DNA of 64,000 bases from Natronohydrobacter thiooxidans (GTDB taxonomy: Bacteria; Pseudomonadota; Alphaproteobacteria; Rhodobacterales; Rhodobacteraceae), in the NCBI RefSeq assembly GCF_001884735.1, contig NZ_MJAP01000019.1, positions 25,389 through 89,388 of the forward strand, written 5' to 3'. Position numbers and translations under genes: made by a program. The notes under the pieces were generated by a model. That model was not told the DNA's origin. It saw nothing but the letters and a program-made list of their open reading frames with translations, and searched no databases. Shown here one piece after another: positions 1 through 9,432 of the stretch; position 1 is the first letter of the stretch; every line of letters starts with the position of its first letter.

Positions 1-1
1 C

Positions 2-121
2 AGGCGCGCGGAGGTTTTTGATCTGCGCGTACATGACAGTGCCCTGGCGCGCAGGGCGTCGGATCACCTGCCGATCCGCGCGGCGCTGAGGCTGTCAGAG
101 GCGCAGAGCGCGGTGGTTTGA
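2..121 (+). CDS. Endonuclease/exonuclease/phosphatase family protein, C-terminal end only
   Basis: Only the last 39 codons of a gene that enters from the left edge are present. The frame starting at base 2 reads without interruption to TGA at 119-121. It contains [12 protein letters not shown], the Ser-Asp-His-x-Pro motif that closes the active site of the endonuclease/exonuclease/phosphatase (DNase I-like) superfamily; its His is the catalytic residue in that family. Such a gene often lies upstream of miaB in Rhodobacterales (from memory). The substrate, DNA or a phosphoester, cannot be told from this piece. The segment is repeated twice downstream in decayed form. Confidence 0.7.
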   Translation, partial: RRAEVFDLRVHDSALARRASDHLPIRAALRLSEAQSAVV

Positions 122-416
122 CTGGGCGCGCTGCAGGCCAGTGCTGCGGTTGCGGGAGAACCAGTGTGCGGTGACTGGTCCGGAGAGGCGCCGCGACCGT
201 GGGCCGGGGTTGCCGGGGTTGCCGGGAGAGGCTGATGTCCCTGCGCCGGAGGTGCAAGCAGTGACGTGCTCGGTGGATGTAATCGCGCGTTTCCCCTCCC
301 GCCGCAGATGGCCATGCGGCCGCTGGATCAGTTCATCGGCTGCGGGCCTGCGGAGGTCATGGGGTGGTGCGCTCGTTGTGGTGCACAGGCAGATGGGCGG
401 CATGACGGCACCGTAG

Positions 417-518
417 TGGTACTGCGCGTCTGACGGTATTCTGGCGCGCAGGGCGTCGGATCACCTGCCGATCCGCGCGGCGCTGAGGCTGTCAGAGGCG
501 CAGAGCGCCGTGGTCTGA
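417..518 (+). pseudogene. Decayed copy 2 of the phosphatase-family C terminus
   Basis: The frame is open from just after a TAG at 414-416 to TGA at 516-518. It encodes the same tail as the intact gene end at 2-121, including [14 protein letters not shown] and the identical last residues SEAQSAVV. Everything upstream of the repeat boundary that would form a nuclease domain is missing, so this is a duplicated gene end and not a gene. The near-perfect protein conservation suggests a recent duplication or gene conversion. Confidence 0.6.
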
Positions 519-786
519 CTGGGCGCGCTGCGGGCCGGAGTTGCGGTTGCGGGAGAAGCGGTGTGCGGTGATTTGCCGGAAAGGCGCCCTGGCGAGGTTG
601 CCGGGTTGCCGGGACGGGGTGATGCGCTTGCGCCGGAGGCGCAAGCAGTGACGCGCTCGGCGAATGCGATCGCGCATGTGCTGCCGCAGATGCCCGTGCT
701 GCCCTTGGGCCGGATCATCGGCTGGAGGCGCGCGGAGGTCATGGGGTGCTGGGCCATCTGCGGCGCAGTAGCCGATCTGCGCGGGC

Positions 787-975
787 ATGACGGCGCCTTC
801 GCGGTGCGTCGCGAATGACGGCATTCTGGCGCGAAAGGCGTCGGACCATCTGCCGATCCGTGCGGCGAAACCCGGCGCGGGTAAAACGCGCAGTGCGGAA
901 TCTGTCTCGGGCATGGAATGCGGCAGTCGGTGCCGCATTCGGCAAAAAGCGGATCAGGCCGCAGCACATGCGTGA
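787..975 (+). pseudogene. Decayed copy 3 of the phosphatase-family C terminus
   Basis: A short open frame contains [15 protein letters not shown] and then departs from the other two copies, running into unrelated residues up to TGA at 973-975. It has an ATG at 787, but the ribosome-binding context is poor and no domain is complete. It is best read as the last, most diverged unit of the tandem repeat. A short unrelated peptide that captured the motif is less likely. Confidence 0.45.
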
Positions 976-1111
976 CCGGCAAGGCGGGGTGACTCCGCCC
1001 CGGAGGCCCGGGATGACCATCTGTTGCACAGGTTTCAGGGCGCACTGCTTGCTCAATCGCCCTTGCAGGGCTATGTGTGCGCGGTCCGACACGAAGCGCA
1101 AGAGAGCCCCG

Positions 1112-2431
1112 ATGGCCGATCCGAAGAAGCTGTTCATCAAGACCTATGGCTGCCAGATGAATGTCTATGACAGCGAACGCATGGCCGAAGCGCTGGGCGC
1201 GTCGGGCTATGTCACGACGGAACGGGTGGAAGACGCGGATATGATCCTGCTCAATACCTGCCATATCCGCGAGAAGGCCGCCGAGAAGGTCTATTCGGAA
1301 CTGGGGCGGTTCAAGCCGCTGAAAACCGCCAATCCTGATCTGAAAATCGGGGTTGCGGGCTGTGTGGCGCAGGCCGAGGGCGAGGAGATCATGCGCCGCC
1401 AGCCGCTGGTCGATCTGGTGGTCGGGCCGCAGACCTATCACCGGCTGCCTGCGATGGAAGCGGCAGTGCGGGCGGGCGCGCGCGCGGTGGATACGGATTT
1501 CCCTGAAGAGGACAAGTTCGAGCATCTGCCCAAAGCCCCGCGCGCCAAACGCGCCCCGGCGGCCTTTCTGACCGTGCAGGAGGGCTGCGACAAGTTCTGC
1601 GCCTTTTGCGTGGTGCCCTATACGCGCGGCGCCGAGGTCTCGCGACCCGTGGAGCGCGTGCTGCGCGAGGCGCGGGATCTGGTGGAACGCGGGGTGCGCG
1701 AGATCACATTGCTGGGCCAGAATGTGAACGCCTATCACGGCGAGGGGGCGGGCGGCACCTGGGGGCTGGCGCGGCTGATTCGGGAGCTTGCGAAGATCGA
1801 GGGACTGGCGCGGATCCGGTTCACGACCTCGCACCCCAATGACATGGAGGATGACCTGATCGCCGCGCATGGGGATGAGCCGAAGCTGATGCCCTATCTG
1901 CATCTGCCGGTGCAATCGGGCAGCGACCGGATATTGAAAGCTATGGCGCGCAAGCACACGGCGGAACAATACCTGCGGTTGATCGACCGGCTGCGCGCGG
2001 CGCGGCCTGACCTGCTGCTCTCGGGCGATTTCATCGTGGGTTTTCCCGGCGAGACTGATCAGGATTTCGAGGACACGCTCGCGCTGGTGCGCGAGGTGGG
2101 ATATGGACAGGCTTATAGTTTCAAATACTCCGCCCGGCCCGGCACCCCGGCGGCTGAAAAGACGCCGGTGCCCGATGATGTGGCCAGCGACCGGCTCCAT
2201 CGCCTGCAGGCGCTGCTGAGCGACCAGCAACGCGCGGCGCAGGAGGCGATGGTGGGGCGCGAGGTCTCGGTGCTGTTCGAGAAACCGGGGCGTATGGCCG
2301 GGCAGATGGTGGGCAAGTCGGATTATCTGCATGCGGTCCATGTCACCGATCCGTGCGCGCAAACGGGGCAGATCGCGCGGGTGCGCATTACCCGATCGGG
2401 GCCGAATTCGCTGGCGGGGGAACTGGTCTGA
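1112..2431 (+). CDS. miaB: tRNA-2-methylthio-N6-dimethylallyladenosine synthase MiaB
   Basis: Radical-SAM methylthiotransferase that adds the 2-methylthio group to i6A37 of tRNAs reading UNN codons. The N-terminal UPF0004 domain has its three cluster cysteines at Cys14 (TYGCQMN), Cys50 (LNTCHIR) and Cys84 (VAGCVAQ). The radical-SAM CxxxCxxC follows at Cys159, Cys163 and Cys166 ([10 protein letters not shown]), and a TRAM RNA-binding domain makes the end. Length 439 aa is normal. I chose ATG 1112 because [17 protein letters not shown] is where the family starts; the frame stays open upstream to 815 but that part is repeat sequence. AAGAGAG lies about 6 bases upstream. First gene of the miaB-phoH-ybeY-corC-lnt set. 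Confidence 0.95.
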   Translation: MADPKKLFIKTYGCQMNVYDSERMAEALGASGYVTTERVEDADMILLNTCHIREKAAEKVYSELGRFKPLKTANPDLKIGVAGCVAQAEGEEIMRRQPLVDLVVGPQTYHRLPAMEAAVRAGARAVDTDFPEEDKFEHLPKAPRAKRAPAAFLTVQEGCDKFCAFCVVPYTRGAEVSRPVERVLREARDLVERGVREITLLGQNVNAYHGEGAGGTWGLARLIRELAKIEGLARIRFTTSHPNDMEDDLIAAHGDEPKLMPYLHLPVQSGSDRILKAMARKHTAEQYLRLIDRLRAARPDLLLSGDFIVGFPGETDQDFEDTLALVREVGYGQAYSFKYSARPGTPAAEKTPVPDDVASDRLHRLQALLSDQQRAAQEAMVGREVSVLFEKPGRMAGQMVGKSDYLHAVHVTDPCAQTGQIARVRITRSGPNSLAGELV

Positions 2432-2584
2432 TCCGGCCTGACCCGCAATATATTGTGTCACTTTAGCGAAATTTCTCCGAATCTGCGCTGCGGCGCAAAT
2501 GAATGCTTGCGCGAGTCCGGGTCCGTTGGCAGCATGAAACTATCGACTCGCGGTCCATCCAACCACCACCTGAGGGAGATCTGC

Positions 2585-3593
<1,009 letters not shown>

Positions 3594-3601
<8 letters not shown>

Positions 3602-4127
3602 GGCGGCGCTAGTCGATGTGGTGATCGAGGATGCGCGCTGGGACGAGGATCATCTGACCGGACTGGCCGAGCGGGCGGCGCGGGCCACACTGGCGCATCT
3701 GGGCCTGCCCGCAGAAGGTTTTGAGATTGCGTGTCTGGCCTGCGATGACACGCGGATCGCGGCGCTGAATACCGAGTTTCGCGGCAAGGCGCAGGCGACC
3801 AATGTTCTCAGCTGGCCGACATGGGATCTCAGCGCGGAAGAAGATGGCGGCGCCCCTGATCTGCCCGAGCAGGGCGATGCGGATGACCCGGAAGCCTTGG
3901 GCGATATTGCGCTGTCCTATGACACCTGTGCGCGAGAGGCCGCCGAGCAGGGCAAGGCGTTTGACGCGCATCTGACGCATCTGATTGTCCATTCGGTGCT
4001 GCATCTGCTAGGATATGACCATATCCGTGACAAAGATGCCGCGTTGATGGAAGAAACCGAAGTGGCGATACTTGCGCGACTCGGGGTGGCGGACCCATAT
4101 GAAACCGGGGCCGAGATGCCCTTGTAA
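3594..4127 (+). CDS. ybeY: Endoribonuclease YbeY
   Basis: Single-strand-specific zinc metallo-endoribonuclease for 16S rRNA 3'-end maturation and 70S quality control. The family zinc motif HxxxHxxxxxH is intact at His133, His137 and His143 (HSVLHLLGYDH). It is 177 aa. GTG 3594 is used as start: GAGGAAC precedes it, and it overlaps the last eight bases of phoH, which suggests translational coupling. The segment between about residues 79 and 104 is acidic and longer than in E. coli YbeY, as is common in this group. Confidence 0.93.
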
Positions 4128-4142
4128 CACCGGAAAGGACCG

Positions 4143-5015
4143 ATGGGCGATACGACAGACGGATCTAGAGCAGCGCAGCGCGCGCTGGAGGATCCAAGAG
4201 AGAGTGAAACGCGTGGCCTGTTTGGCCGGTTGTTTGATGCCCTGACCCCCGATGACGAGGACGCCCGCGAAAAGGCGGATGCGCTGGGACAGACCCTGCC
4301 GGGCCTGCCCAATCTGCAGCGTCTGCGTGTGGCGGATGTGGCGATTCCCAAAGCCGAGATCATCGCAGTGGAACAGGGCGCATCGCTGAGCGATATCGTC
4401 GCGAGTTTCCGCGAATCCGGCTATTCGCGTATTCCGGTCTATGAGGATACGCTCGACAAGCCGCTGGGCCTGCTGCTGCTGAAAGACCTTGCCCTGCGCT
4501 ACGGGTTCAACGGCCATCACGAGATTGATCTGCGCGCCTTGTTGCGCCCGATCCTCTATGTGCCACCCTCGATGCCGCTCTCGGTGCTGTTGCGCAAGAT
4601 GCAGGCGGAGCGGACGCATTTTGCGCTGGTGATCGACGAATATGGCGGCGTGGACGGGCTGGTGACGATCGAGGATCTGCTGGAGCAGGTCGTGGGCGAG
4701 ATCGAGGATGAGCACGACACGGATGAAGACGCGATGATCATGCAGGAAAGCGCGGCCAGTCTGCTGGTGGATGCCCGCGCGGCACTGGATGAGCTGGAGG
4801 AAGAGCTGGGCTTTGCCCTGACCGGCGAGGATGACGAAGAAGAGATCGACACGCTGGGCGGGCTTCTGTTCCTGCTGGCGGGGCGCGTGCCGGTGCGGGG
4901 CGAGGTGATCGCGCATCCCTCGGGGGTCGAGTTCGAGGTGATCGAGGCCGATCTGCGCCGCATCAAGCGTTTGCGCGTGCATCTGCCACAGGCGCTGCGC
5001 GACGCGGCGCAGTGA
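4143..5015 (+). CDS. corC: CBS-domain protein of the CorC/hemolysin C family
   Basis: 290-aa cytoplasmic protein with a paired CBS module (about residues 60-195, including RIPVYEDTLDKPLGLLLLKDL and HFALVIDEYGGVDGLVTIEDLLEQ) and a C-terminal CorC/HlyC transporter-associated domain (about 205-285). It lacks the transmembrane DUF21 domain of larger relatives. CorC is linked to magnesium/cobalt efflux, and the family is often conserved between ybeY and lnt, as here. ATG 4143 has GGAAAGG upstream. The hemolysin label is historical. Acidic stretches (EDEHDTDEDA, TGEDDEEEID) are normal for the family. Confidence 0.88.
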   Translation: MGDTTDGSRAAQRALEDPRESETRGLFGRLFDALTPDDEDAREKADALGQTLPGLPNLQRLRVADVAIPKAEIIAVEQGASLSDIVASFRESGYSRIPVYEDTLDKPLGLLLLKDLALRYGFNGHHEIDLRALLRPILYVPPSMPLSVLLRKMQAERTHFALVIDEYGGVDGLVTIEDLLEQVVGEIEDEHDTDEDAMIMQESAASLLVDARAALDELEEELGFALTGEDDEEEIDTLGGLLFLLAGRVPVRGEVIAHPSGVEFEVIEADLRRIKRLRVHLPQALRDAAQ

Positions 5016-5028
5016 GGGGTTTTCCGGT

Positions 5029-6534
5029 TTGACACGCTGGGCCAGAGCACGGCCACGGCTGCAACTGGCGGTGGGCTATGGCGCGCTTGGCGCGCTGGCG
5101 GTGGCCGGGCAGGCGCCGCTGGGCTGGTGGCCGGTCTCGATACTGGCGCTGGCGGTGCTGTTTCATGCGCTGCCGCTGGCGCGGGGCTGGCGGGCGCTGT
5201 CGGGCCGGATGTGGCTGGCGGGGACAGGCTATTTCGGCGCGGCGCTGTTCTGGATCGTCGAGCCGTTTTTCATTGAACCCGAAGTGCATGGCTGGATGGC
5301 CCCTTTCGCGCTGGTGGCGATGGCGGGCGGCATGGCGCTGTTCTGGGCCGGTGCGGGGGCTTTGGCGGGGCTCGCACAGGGCCGGGCGCGGCTGGTTGTG
5401 CTGGGCGCAGGGCTGGTCGTGCTGGAACTGCTGCGCGGCTGGGTCTTCACGGGGTTTCCCTGGGCGATGCTGGGGCATGGGGTGATCGGCACGCCCCTGA
5501 TGCACCTGGCGGCGATCACAGGCGCGGGCGGGTTGTCGCTGCTGATCGTCGGCGCGGCGGTGCTGCCGGTGCTGGGCAGGGGCTGGATTGCGCGGGGTTT
5601 CGGGGCCGCTTCTGCGCTCGCGCTGCTAGCGCTGATCTGGCTCTGGGGGGCGGGGCAGACGGCGCTGCCGCCGGATCGCGCGGGGGTGATCCGGCTCGCG
5701 CAACCCAATGCGCCGCAGGATGAGAAATGGCTGCAGGGCAATATGTATCTGTTCTTCAGCCGCTTGCTGGATCAGACCGCCGCCCCGGCTGTTCCTGCGC
5801 CTGATCTGGTGCTCTGGCCGGAAACCTCGGTCCCGTTCCTGCTGGAATATCCGGGCGACGCGCTGGAGATGATGGCCGATGCGGCCGCCCTGCACGGGCC
5901 GGGCACAGGGATCGGTTTTGGCGTGCAGCGGGTCGAGGGGGAGCGGTATTTCAACTCGCTGGCGGTGCTGACCACCGATGCCGCGATCACCCATATCTAT
6001 GACAAACATCATCTGGTCCCCTTTGGTGAATATATCCCGTTTTCGGAATGGCTGATGGGCACGCCGCTCGGCGGCCTCGCCGGTCAGGCTTTGATGGGCT
6101 ACAGCCCCGGCCCCGGCCCTGAACTGCTGGATCTGGGGCCCTTGGGCGTGGCGCTGCCGCTGATCTGCTACGAGTCGATCTTTCCCCGCCATTTGCGGAC
6201 GGAAACCCGGCCTGACTGGATTTTGCAGGTTACGAATGATGCGTGGTTCGGCGAAGTGACCGGGCCGTTTCAGCATCTGGCGCAGGCGCGGCTGCGCGCG
6301 GTCGAGCAGGGGCTGCCGGTGCTGCGGGTCGCCAATACCGGCGTGTCGGCCTTTATCGACGCGCGGGGCGGGATCGCGGCAGAGTTGGGGCTGGGGGTGA
6401 CCGGGTTCATCGATGGCCCCCTGCCCGGTGCGCTGCCGCACACATTCTACAGCCGTCACGGCGATTGGCCGGTCTGGCTGGCGCTGGCGCTGCTGATGGC
6501 AGGCGCTTGCGCGGGCCGGGTTATCCGGCGCTGA
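5029..6534 (+). CDS. lnt: Apolipoprotein N-acyltransferase Lnt
   Basis: Inner-membrane enzyme that adds the third acyl chain to the N-terminal cysteine of lipoproteins. The first about 215 residues form the expected membrane helices, followed by a periplasmic nitrilase domain with the Glu-Lys-Cys triad at Glu265 (WPETSVPF), Lys326 (DKHHLVPFGEYIP) and Cys380 (LICYESIFP); one more helix ends the protein. 501 aa is typical. TTG 5029 lies 13 bases after the corC stop with a GAGGGG upstream. The 3' end overlaps that of the convergent deoA by 14 bases, so no separate terminator fits between them. Confidence 0.94.
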   Translation: MTRWARARPRLQLAVGYGALGALAVAGQAPLGWWPVSILALAVLFHALPLARGWRALSGRMWLAGTGYFGAALFWIVEPFFIEPEVHGWMAPFALVAMAGGMALFWAGAGALAGLAQGRARLVVLGAGLVVLELLRGWVFTGFPWAMLGHGVIGTPLMHLAAITGAGGLSLLIVGAAVLPVLGRGWIARGFGAASALALLALIWLWGAGQTALPPDRAGVIRLAQPNAPQDEKWLQGNMYLFFSRLLDQTAAPAVPAPDLVLWPETSVPFLLEYPGDALEMMADAAALHGPGTGIGFGVQRVEGERYFNSLAVLTTDAAITHIYDKHHLVPFGEYIPFSEWLMGTPLGGLAGQALMGYSPGPGPELLDLGPLGVALPLICYESIFPRHLRTETRPDWILQVTNDAWFGEVTGPFQHLAQARLRAVEQGLPVLRVANTGVSAFIDARGGIAAELGLGVTGFIDGPLPGALPHTFYSRHGDWPVWLALALLMAGACAGRVIRR

Positions 6535-7828
6535 TCCGGTCGAGGATCAGAGGGCGGTCCGGGGCCGCGTCGCCGATCTGACAGGTGGCGAGGAAGGCCG
6601 CGGTCGCGCGCTCGGCCTGTGCCTCATCTGCGGCATGCACGAAGGCGAGCGGGTCGCCTTGGTTGACGGACGCGCCCTCGGGGGCGATCTGCGCGAAGCC
6701 CACGCGCGGGTCGATCCGGTCGCTGGGTTGCCTGCGCCCGCCGCCCATCTCGATCACGGCAAGCCCGATTTCGCGGGTGGTGTAGCCTGTGACAATCCCT
6801 GCACGCGGCGCGGGGATGGGGCGGATGACCGGGGCTTGGGGAAGATGGGTTTGCGCCTGTTCGATGAAATCCGCTGGCCCGCCCAAGGCGGCGACCATCT
6901 GGCCGAAGCGTTCCGCCGCGCGGCCCGAATGGAACGCCTCTTCCATCATCGCGCGGCCCTGATCCGTGTCGGGGGCAAGCCCGGCGATCACCAGCGCCTC
7001 TGCCCCCAAGGCGCAGGTCACATCCCACAGGCGCGGGAAGCGGCGCGCGCCGGTCAGGAAATCAACGGCATCCAGCACCTCGATGGCATTGCCCGCACTG
7101 GGCGCAAGCGGGGCGTTCATATCGGTGATCAGCGCCACAGTGCGACAGCCCGCACCATTCGCGACCTCGACCAGCGCGCGCGCCAACCCTTCCGCCTCGG
7201 TCCGCGTGGCCATGAAGGCGCCATTGCCGCATTTGACGTCCAGCACCAGCCCTTCCAGCCCGGAGGCGAGTTTCTTGGACAGGATCGAGGCGGTGATCAG
7301 ATCCATCGATTCCACCGTCCCTGTCACATCGCGCACCGCATAGAAGCGCTTGTCGGCGGGCGCGAGGCTGCCGGTCTGGCCGATGATCGCGCAGCCGATC
7401 CTGCGCGTGACATCTTGCAGGGTCGCACCATCGGGGGCGGTGTTATAGCCGGGGATCGCGTCGAGCTTGTCGAGCGTGCCGCCGGTATGGCCCAGACCCC
7501 GGCCAGAGATCATCGGCACCACCGCCCCGCAGGCGGCGAGCGCAGGCGCGAGCATCAGCGAGACGTTATCGCCAATGCCGCCGGTCGAGTGCTTGTCGAT
7601 CACCGGGCCACGGTCCCAGTCCAGCACCTCGCCCGAATCGCGCATGGATGTGGTCAGGGCGACGCGCTCGGGCAGGGACATGCCCTTGAGCAGCACGGCC
7701 ATGGCGAAAGCGCCAAGCTGTGCATCACCCAGATCGCCGGTGGTGATGCCGGAGACCAATGCGCGGATCTCCGGTGCGGTCAGCGTTCCGCCATCGCGTT
7801 TGCGGCGGATGAGTTCCTGATAGAGCAT
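6521..7828 (-). CDS. deoA: Thymidine phosphorylase
   Basis: Cleaves thymidine and deoxyuridine with phosphate to base plus deoxyribose-1-phosphate in pyrimidine salvage. The 435-aa protein has the family phosphate/ribose-binding motif VIDKHSTGGIGD (about residues 76-87), the glycine-rich SGRGLGHTGGTLDKL and, later, SKKLASGLEGLVLDVK. ATG 7828 (MLYQELIRRKRDGG) matches the known family start; the frame continues upstream but that part is unrelated. No deoC, deoD or deoB neighbours are present, so it is not in a deo operon here. Confidence 0.95.
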   Translation of the reverse strand: MLYQELIRRKRDGGTLTAPEIRALVSGITTGDLGDAQLGAFAMAVLLKGMSLPERVALTTSMRDSGEVLDWDRGPVIDKHSTGGIGDNVSLMLAPALAACGAVVPMISGRGLGHTGGTLDKLDAIPGYNTAPDGATLQDVTRRIGCAIIGQTGSLAPADKRFYAVRDVTGTVESMDLITASILSKKLASGLEGLVLDVKCGNGAFMATRTEAEGLARALVEVANGAGCRTVALITDMNAPLAPSAGNAIEVLDAVDFLTGARRFPRLWDVTCALGAEALVIAGLAPDTDQGRAMMEEAFHSGRAAERFGQMVAALGGPADFIEQAQTHLPQAPVIRPIPAPRAGIVTGYTTREIGLAVIEMGGGRRQPSDRIDPRVGFAQIAPEGASVNQGDPLAFVHAADEAQAERATAAFLATCQIGDAAPDRPLILDRISAG

Positions 7829-7908
7829 GTTGCGGCCTCCGGGTCTTTGGCATGAGCCTTGCCTTTTGTGCGGGCAAAGGCAAGGTTCGGATGCAAGGGG
7901 GAGTGACG

Positions 7909-8313
7909 ATGATCGACGCGCGCGTGGCCGCAAGTTTCGGCAAGCAGAGCATGATGGCAAGCCTTGGCGCGGAACTCATGGCGGCGGGGGATGGGCGCTG
8001 CGTGATCCGCGCGCCGCGACTGGCGCAATTCGGCCAGCAGCATGGCGCGGCGCATGCGGCGGTGGCCTTTGCGCTGGGCGATTCGGCGGCGGGCTATGCG
8101 GCCCTGACCCGGATGCCCGAGGGGCAGGAGGTGATGACCGCCGAAATGAAGATCAACCTGCTTGCGCCCGCGATGGGCGAGGCGTTCGAGGCCGTGGGCG
8201 AAGTGGTCCGCGCGGGGCGCAGGCTGACCGTGGTGCGCGCCGAGGTCTTTGCGCTGAGTGGCGGGACACGCAAATCCGTCGCGCTGTTGCAGGGCACGAT
8301 GATCGGGGTCTGA
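7909..8313 (+). CDS. PaaI-type hotdog-fold thioesterase
   Basis: 134-aa single hotdog domain. The central segment QFGQQHGAAHAAVAFALGDSAAGYAAL corresponds to the substrate-channel and helix region of the PaaI/acyl-CoA thioesterase 1 group, and EMKINLLAP to the following conserved strand. Such enzymes hydrolyse acyl- or aryl-CoA esters in the cytoplasm; the actual substrate is unknown. ATG 7909 is preferred over upstream in-frame starts because GGGGGAG sits five bases ahead. It is divergent from deoA across 80 bases. It resembles a free-standing housekeeping thioesterase; no phenylacetate genes are nearby. Confidence 0.75.
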   Translation: MIDARVAASFGKQSMMASLGAELMAAGDGRCVIRAPRLAQFGQQHGAAHAAVAFALGDSAAGYAALTRMPEGQEVMTAEMKINLLAPAMGEAFEAVGEVVRAGRRLTVVRAEVFALSGGTRKSVALLQGTMIGV

Positions 8314-8380
8314 GGGCGGGGCTGGACAGGGGCGTTGCGCGGGTATAGTGCACAAGTTCACTACTCTCACGAGCCGGACC

Positions 8381-9283
8381 ATGCCCAAGCAACCGACATT
8401 CGGAAACTGGATCGGCCTGATCGCGCTCGGGCTGATCTGGGGCGCGTCCTTTCTGGGGGTGGCGGTGGCGCTGGAAGGGGTCTCGCCGGTCTGGATCGCC
8501 ACGGCGCGGATCGTCATCGGGGCGCTTACCCTGAGCGTGATCGCATGGGCGATGGGGGTGCGGCTGACGCTCTCGCGGCCCGTGCTGGCCTTCGCGGCGG
8601 GGATGGCGCTTCTGTCCAATGCCCTGCCCTTCTACATGCTCAGTTGGTCGCAGCAGCATGTCACCTCGGGCTTTGCGGGCATCACCATGGCGGCGATTCC
8701 GCTCTTCGTGCTGGGTCTGGCGCATGTTTTTGTGCCGGGAGAAGGGCTGACGCGGCCCAAGGCGCTGGGCTTTGCCCTGGGGCTCCTCGGCGTCGCGGTC
8801 CTGATCGGTCCGGGGGTGCTGGCGCGCAGCGGGTCGGAGTTTGAGACGCTGGCGCGATTCGGCTGTCTGGCGGCGGCGCTGTGCTATGCGCTGGGCAGTA
8901 TTGTCACACGCCGCTGCCCGGAAGTGCATCCGGTGGCCTTTGGCATGATGGCGCTCTGGATCGCGGGCGCGGTCATGATACCTGTCGCACTGCTGAGCGA
9001 CGGCGTGCCGACCCTGCCCGAATTGCGCCCGCTGCTGGCGGTGCTCTATCTGGGGCTGTTGCCCACGGGCTACGCGACGTTTCTGCTGGTCGGCATTATT
9101 CGTTCGGCAGGGCCAAGTTTCCTGTCACAGGTGAATTACCATGTGCCGGTCTGGTCGGTCCTGCTGGGGGCGGTGGTTCTGGGCGAGGAGGTACCGGGCC
9201 GCTTCGTGCTGGCGCTGGCGATCATCCTTGCGGGGCTGATGCTGGCGCGGCGCAAGGGGCTGCGCGCGGAACCTGCGGTCTGA
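8381..9283 (+). CDS. EamA/DMT-superfamily membrane transporter
   Basis: 300-aa integral membrane protein with two EamA repeats of five helices each. The first helix reads GLIALGLIWGASFLGVAVAL, the classic drug/metabolite transporter opening, and the second repeat begins near CLAAALCYALGSIVTRR. Such proteins export small metabolites or amino acids; the substrate cannot be assigned. An in-frame GTG at 8348 would add 11 residues, but ATG 8381 matches the usual length. It lies downstream of the thioesterase on the same strand, and the two may be co-transcribed. Confidence 0.82.
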   Translation: MPKQPTFGNWIGLIALGLIWGASFLGVAVALEGVSPVWIATARIVIGALTLSVIAWAMGVRLTLSRPVLAFAAGMALLSNALPFYMLSWSQQHVTSGFAGITMAAIPLFVLGLAHVFVPGEGLTRPKALGFALGLLGVAVLIGPGVLARSGSEFETLARFGCLAAALCYALGSIVTRRCPEVHPVAFGMMALWIAGAVMIPVALLSDGVPTLPELRPLLAVLYLGLLPTGYATFLLVGIIRSAGPSFLSQVNYHVPVWSVLLGAVVLGEEVPGRFVLALAIILAGLMLARRKGLRAEPAV

Positions 9284-9357
9284 GCGGCTTTCGCCCGCGC
9301 CCGGCCATGGGCTGATGCGTTCGCCGCGACAGGCTGTTCCATCCGCCACGCCTGACA

Positions 9358-9380
9358 TTTTCTTGCCCCAAATACTCAAA
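9358..9380 (-). terminator. GAGTATTTG trailer element, copy 1
   Basis: On the minus strand, after the purD stop and the palindrome, comes GAGTATTTGGGGCAAGAAAA. Very similar sequence follows the aminotransferase gene (12191-12210) and rarA (46448-46471), each time downstream of a hairpin and in the same orientation relative to the minus-strand gene. It probably marks the 3' end of transcripts in this group; the function is inferred from position only. Confidence 0.45.
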
Positions 9381-9402
9381 GCGGGCGGGCGCCCCCCTTG
9401 CC

Positions 9403-9432
9403 GTAGGGTGCGTGCTGCAGCACGCACCTTAC
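9403..9432. repeat. Palindromic repeat, copy 1 (overlaps the purD stop)
   Basis: Inverted repeat with arms GTAGGGTGCGTGC and GCACGCACCTTAC around a short centre. On the minus strand the TAA stop of purD lies inside the right arm. Near-identical elements follow rpoA (49857-49885), rpmD (54681-54709) and rplP (59057-59085), with a variant after tuf (63943-63972). It can form a long RNA hairpin. There is no T-tract after it, so it is not a standard intrinsic terminator. Confidence 0.8.

Larger units (their letters stand above)
2..886 (+). repeat. Degenerate tandem repeat, period about 390 bp, carrying the 3' end of the phosphatase-family gene
   Basis: The codons for SDHLPIRA occur three times, with the Ser codon at 59, 456 and 841, giving spacings of 397 and 385 bases. 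Flanking sequence repeats too: the bases after the stop at 119 match those after 516, and the stretch around 301-345 resembles 680-728. Copies 2 and 3 share changes not found in copy 1, for example GACGG(T/C)ATTCTGGCGCG just before the motif. This indicates successive tandem duplication of a gene end plus its trailer, followed by decay. The remaining 887-1111 holds only a weak hairpin (983-999) and the miaB leader; I see no other gene between 122 and 1111. Confidence 0.75.

Noticed and set aside
2..886. The repeat region as a CRISPR array
   Set aside because: Only three units of nearly 400 bases, diverged along their length and containing coding sequence; there are no short identical repeats or spacers and no cas genes.
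461..2461. A 666-codon open frame on the minus strand opposite miaB
   Set aside because: It is antisense to a certain gene, has no recognisable domain and is rich in Arg, His and Pro, as expected for a shadow frame in GC-rich DNA.
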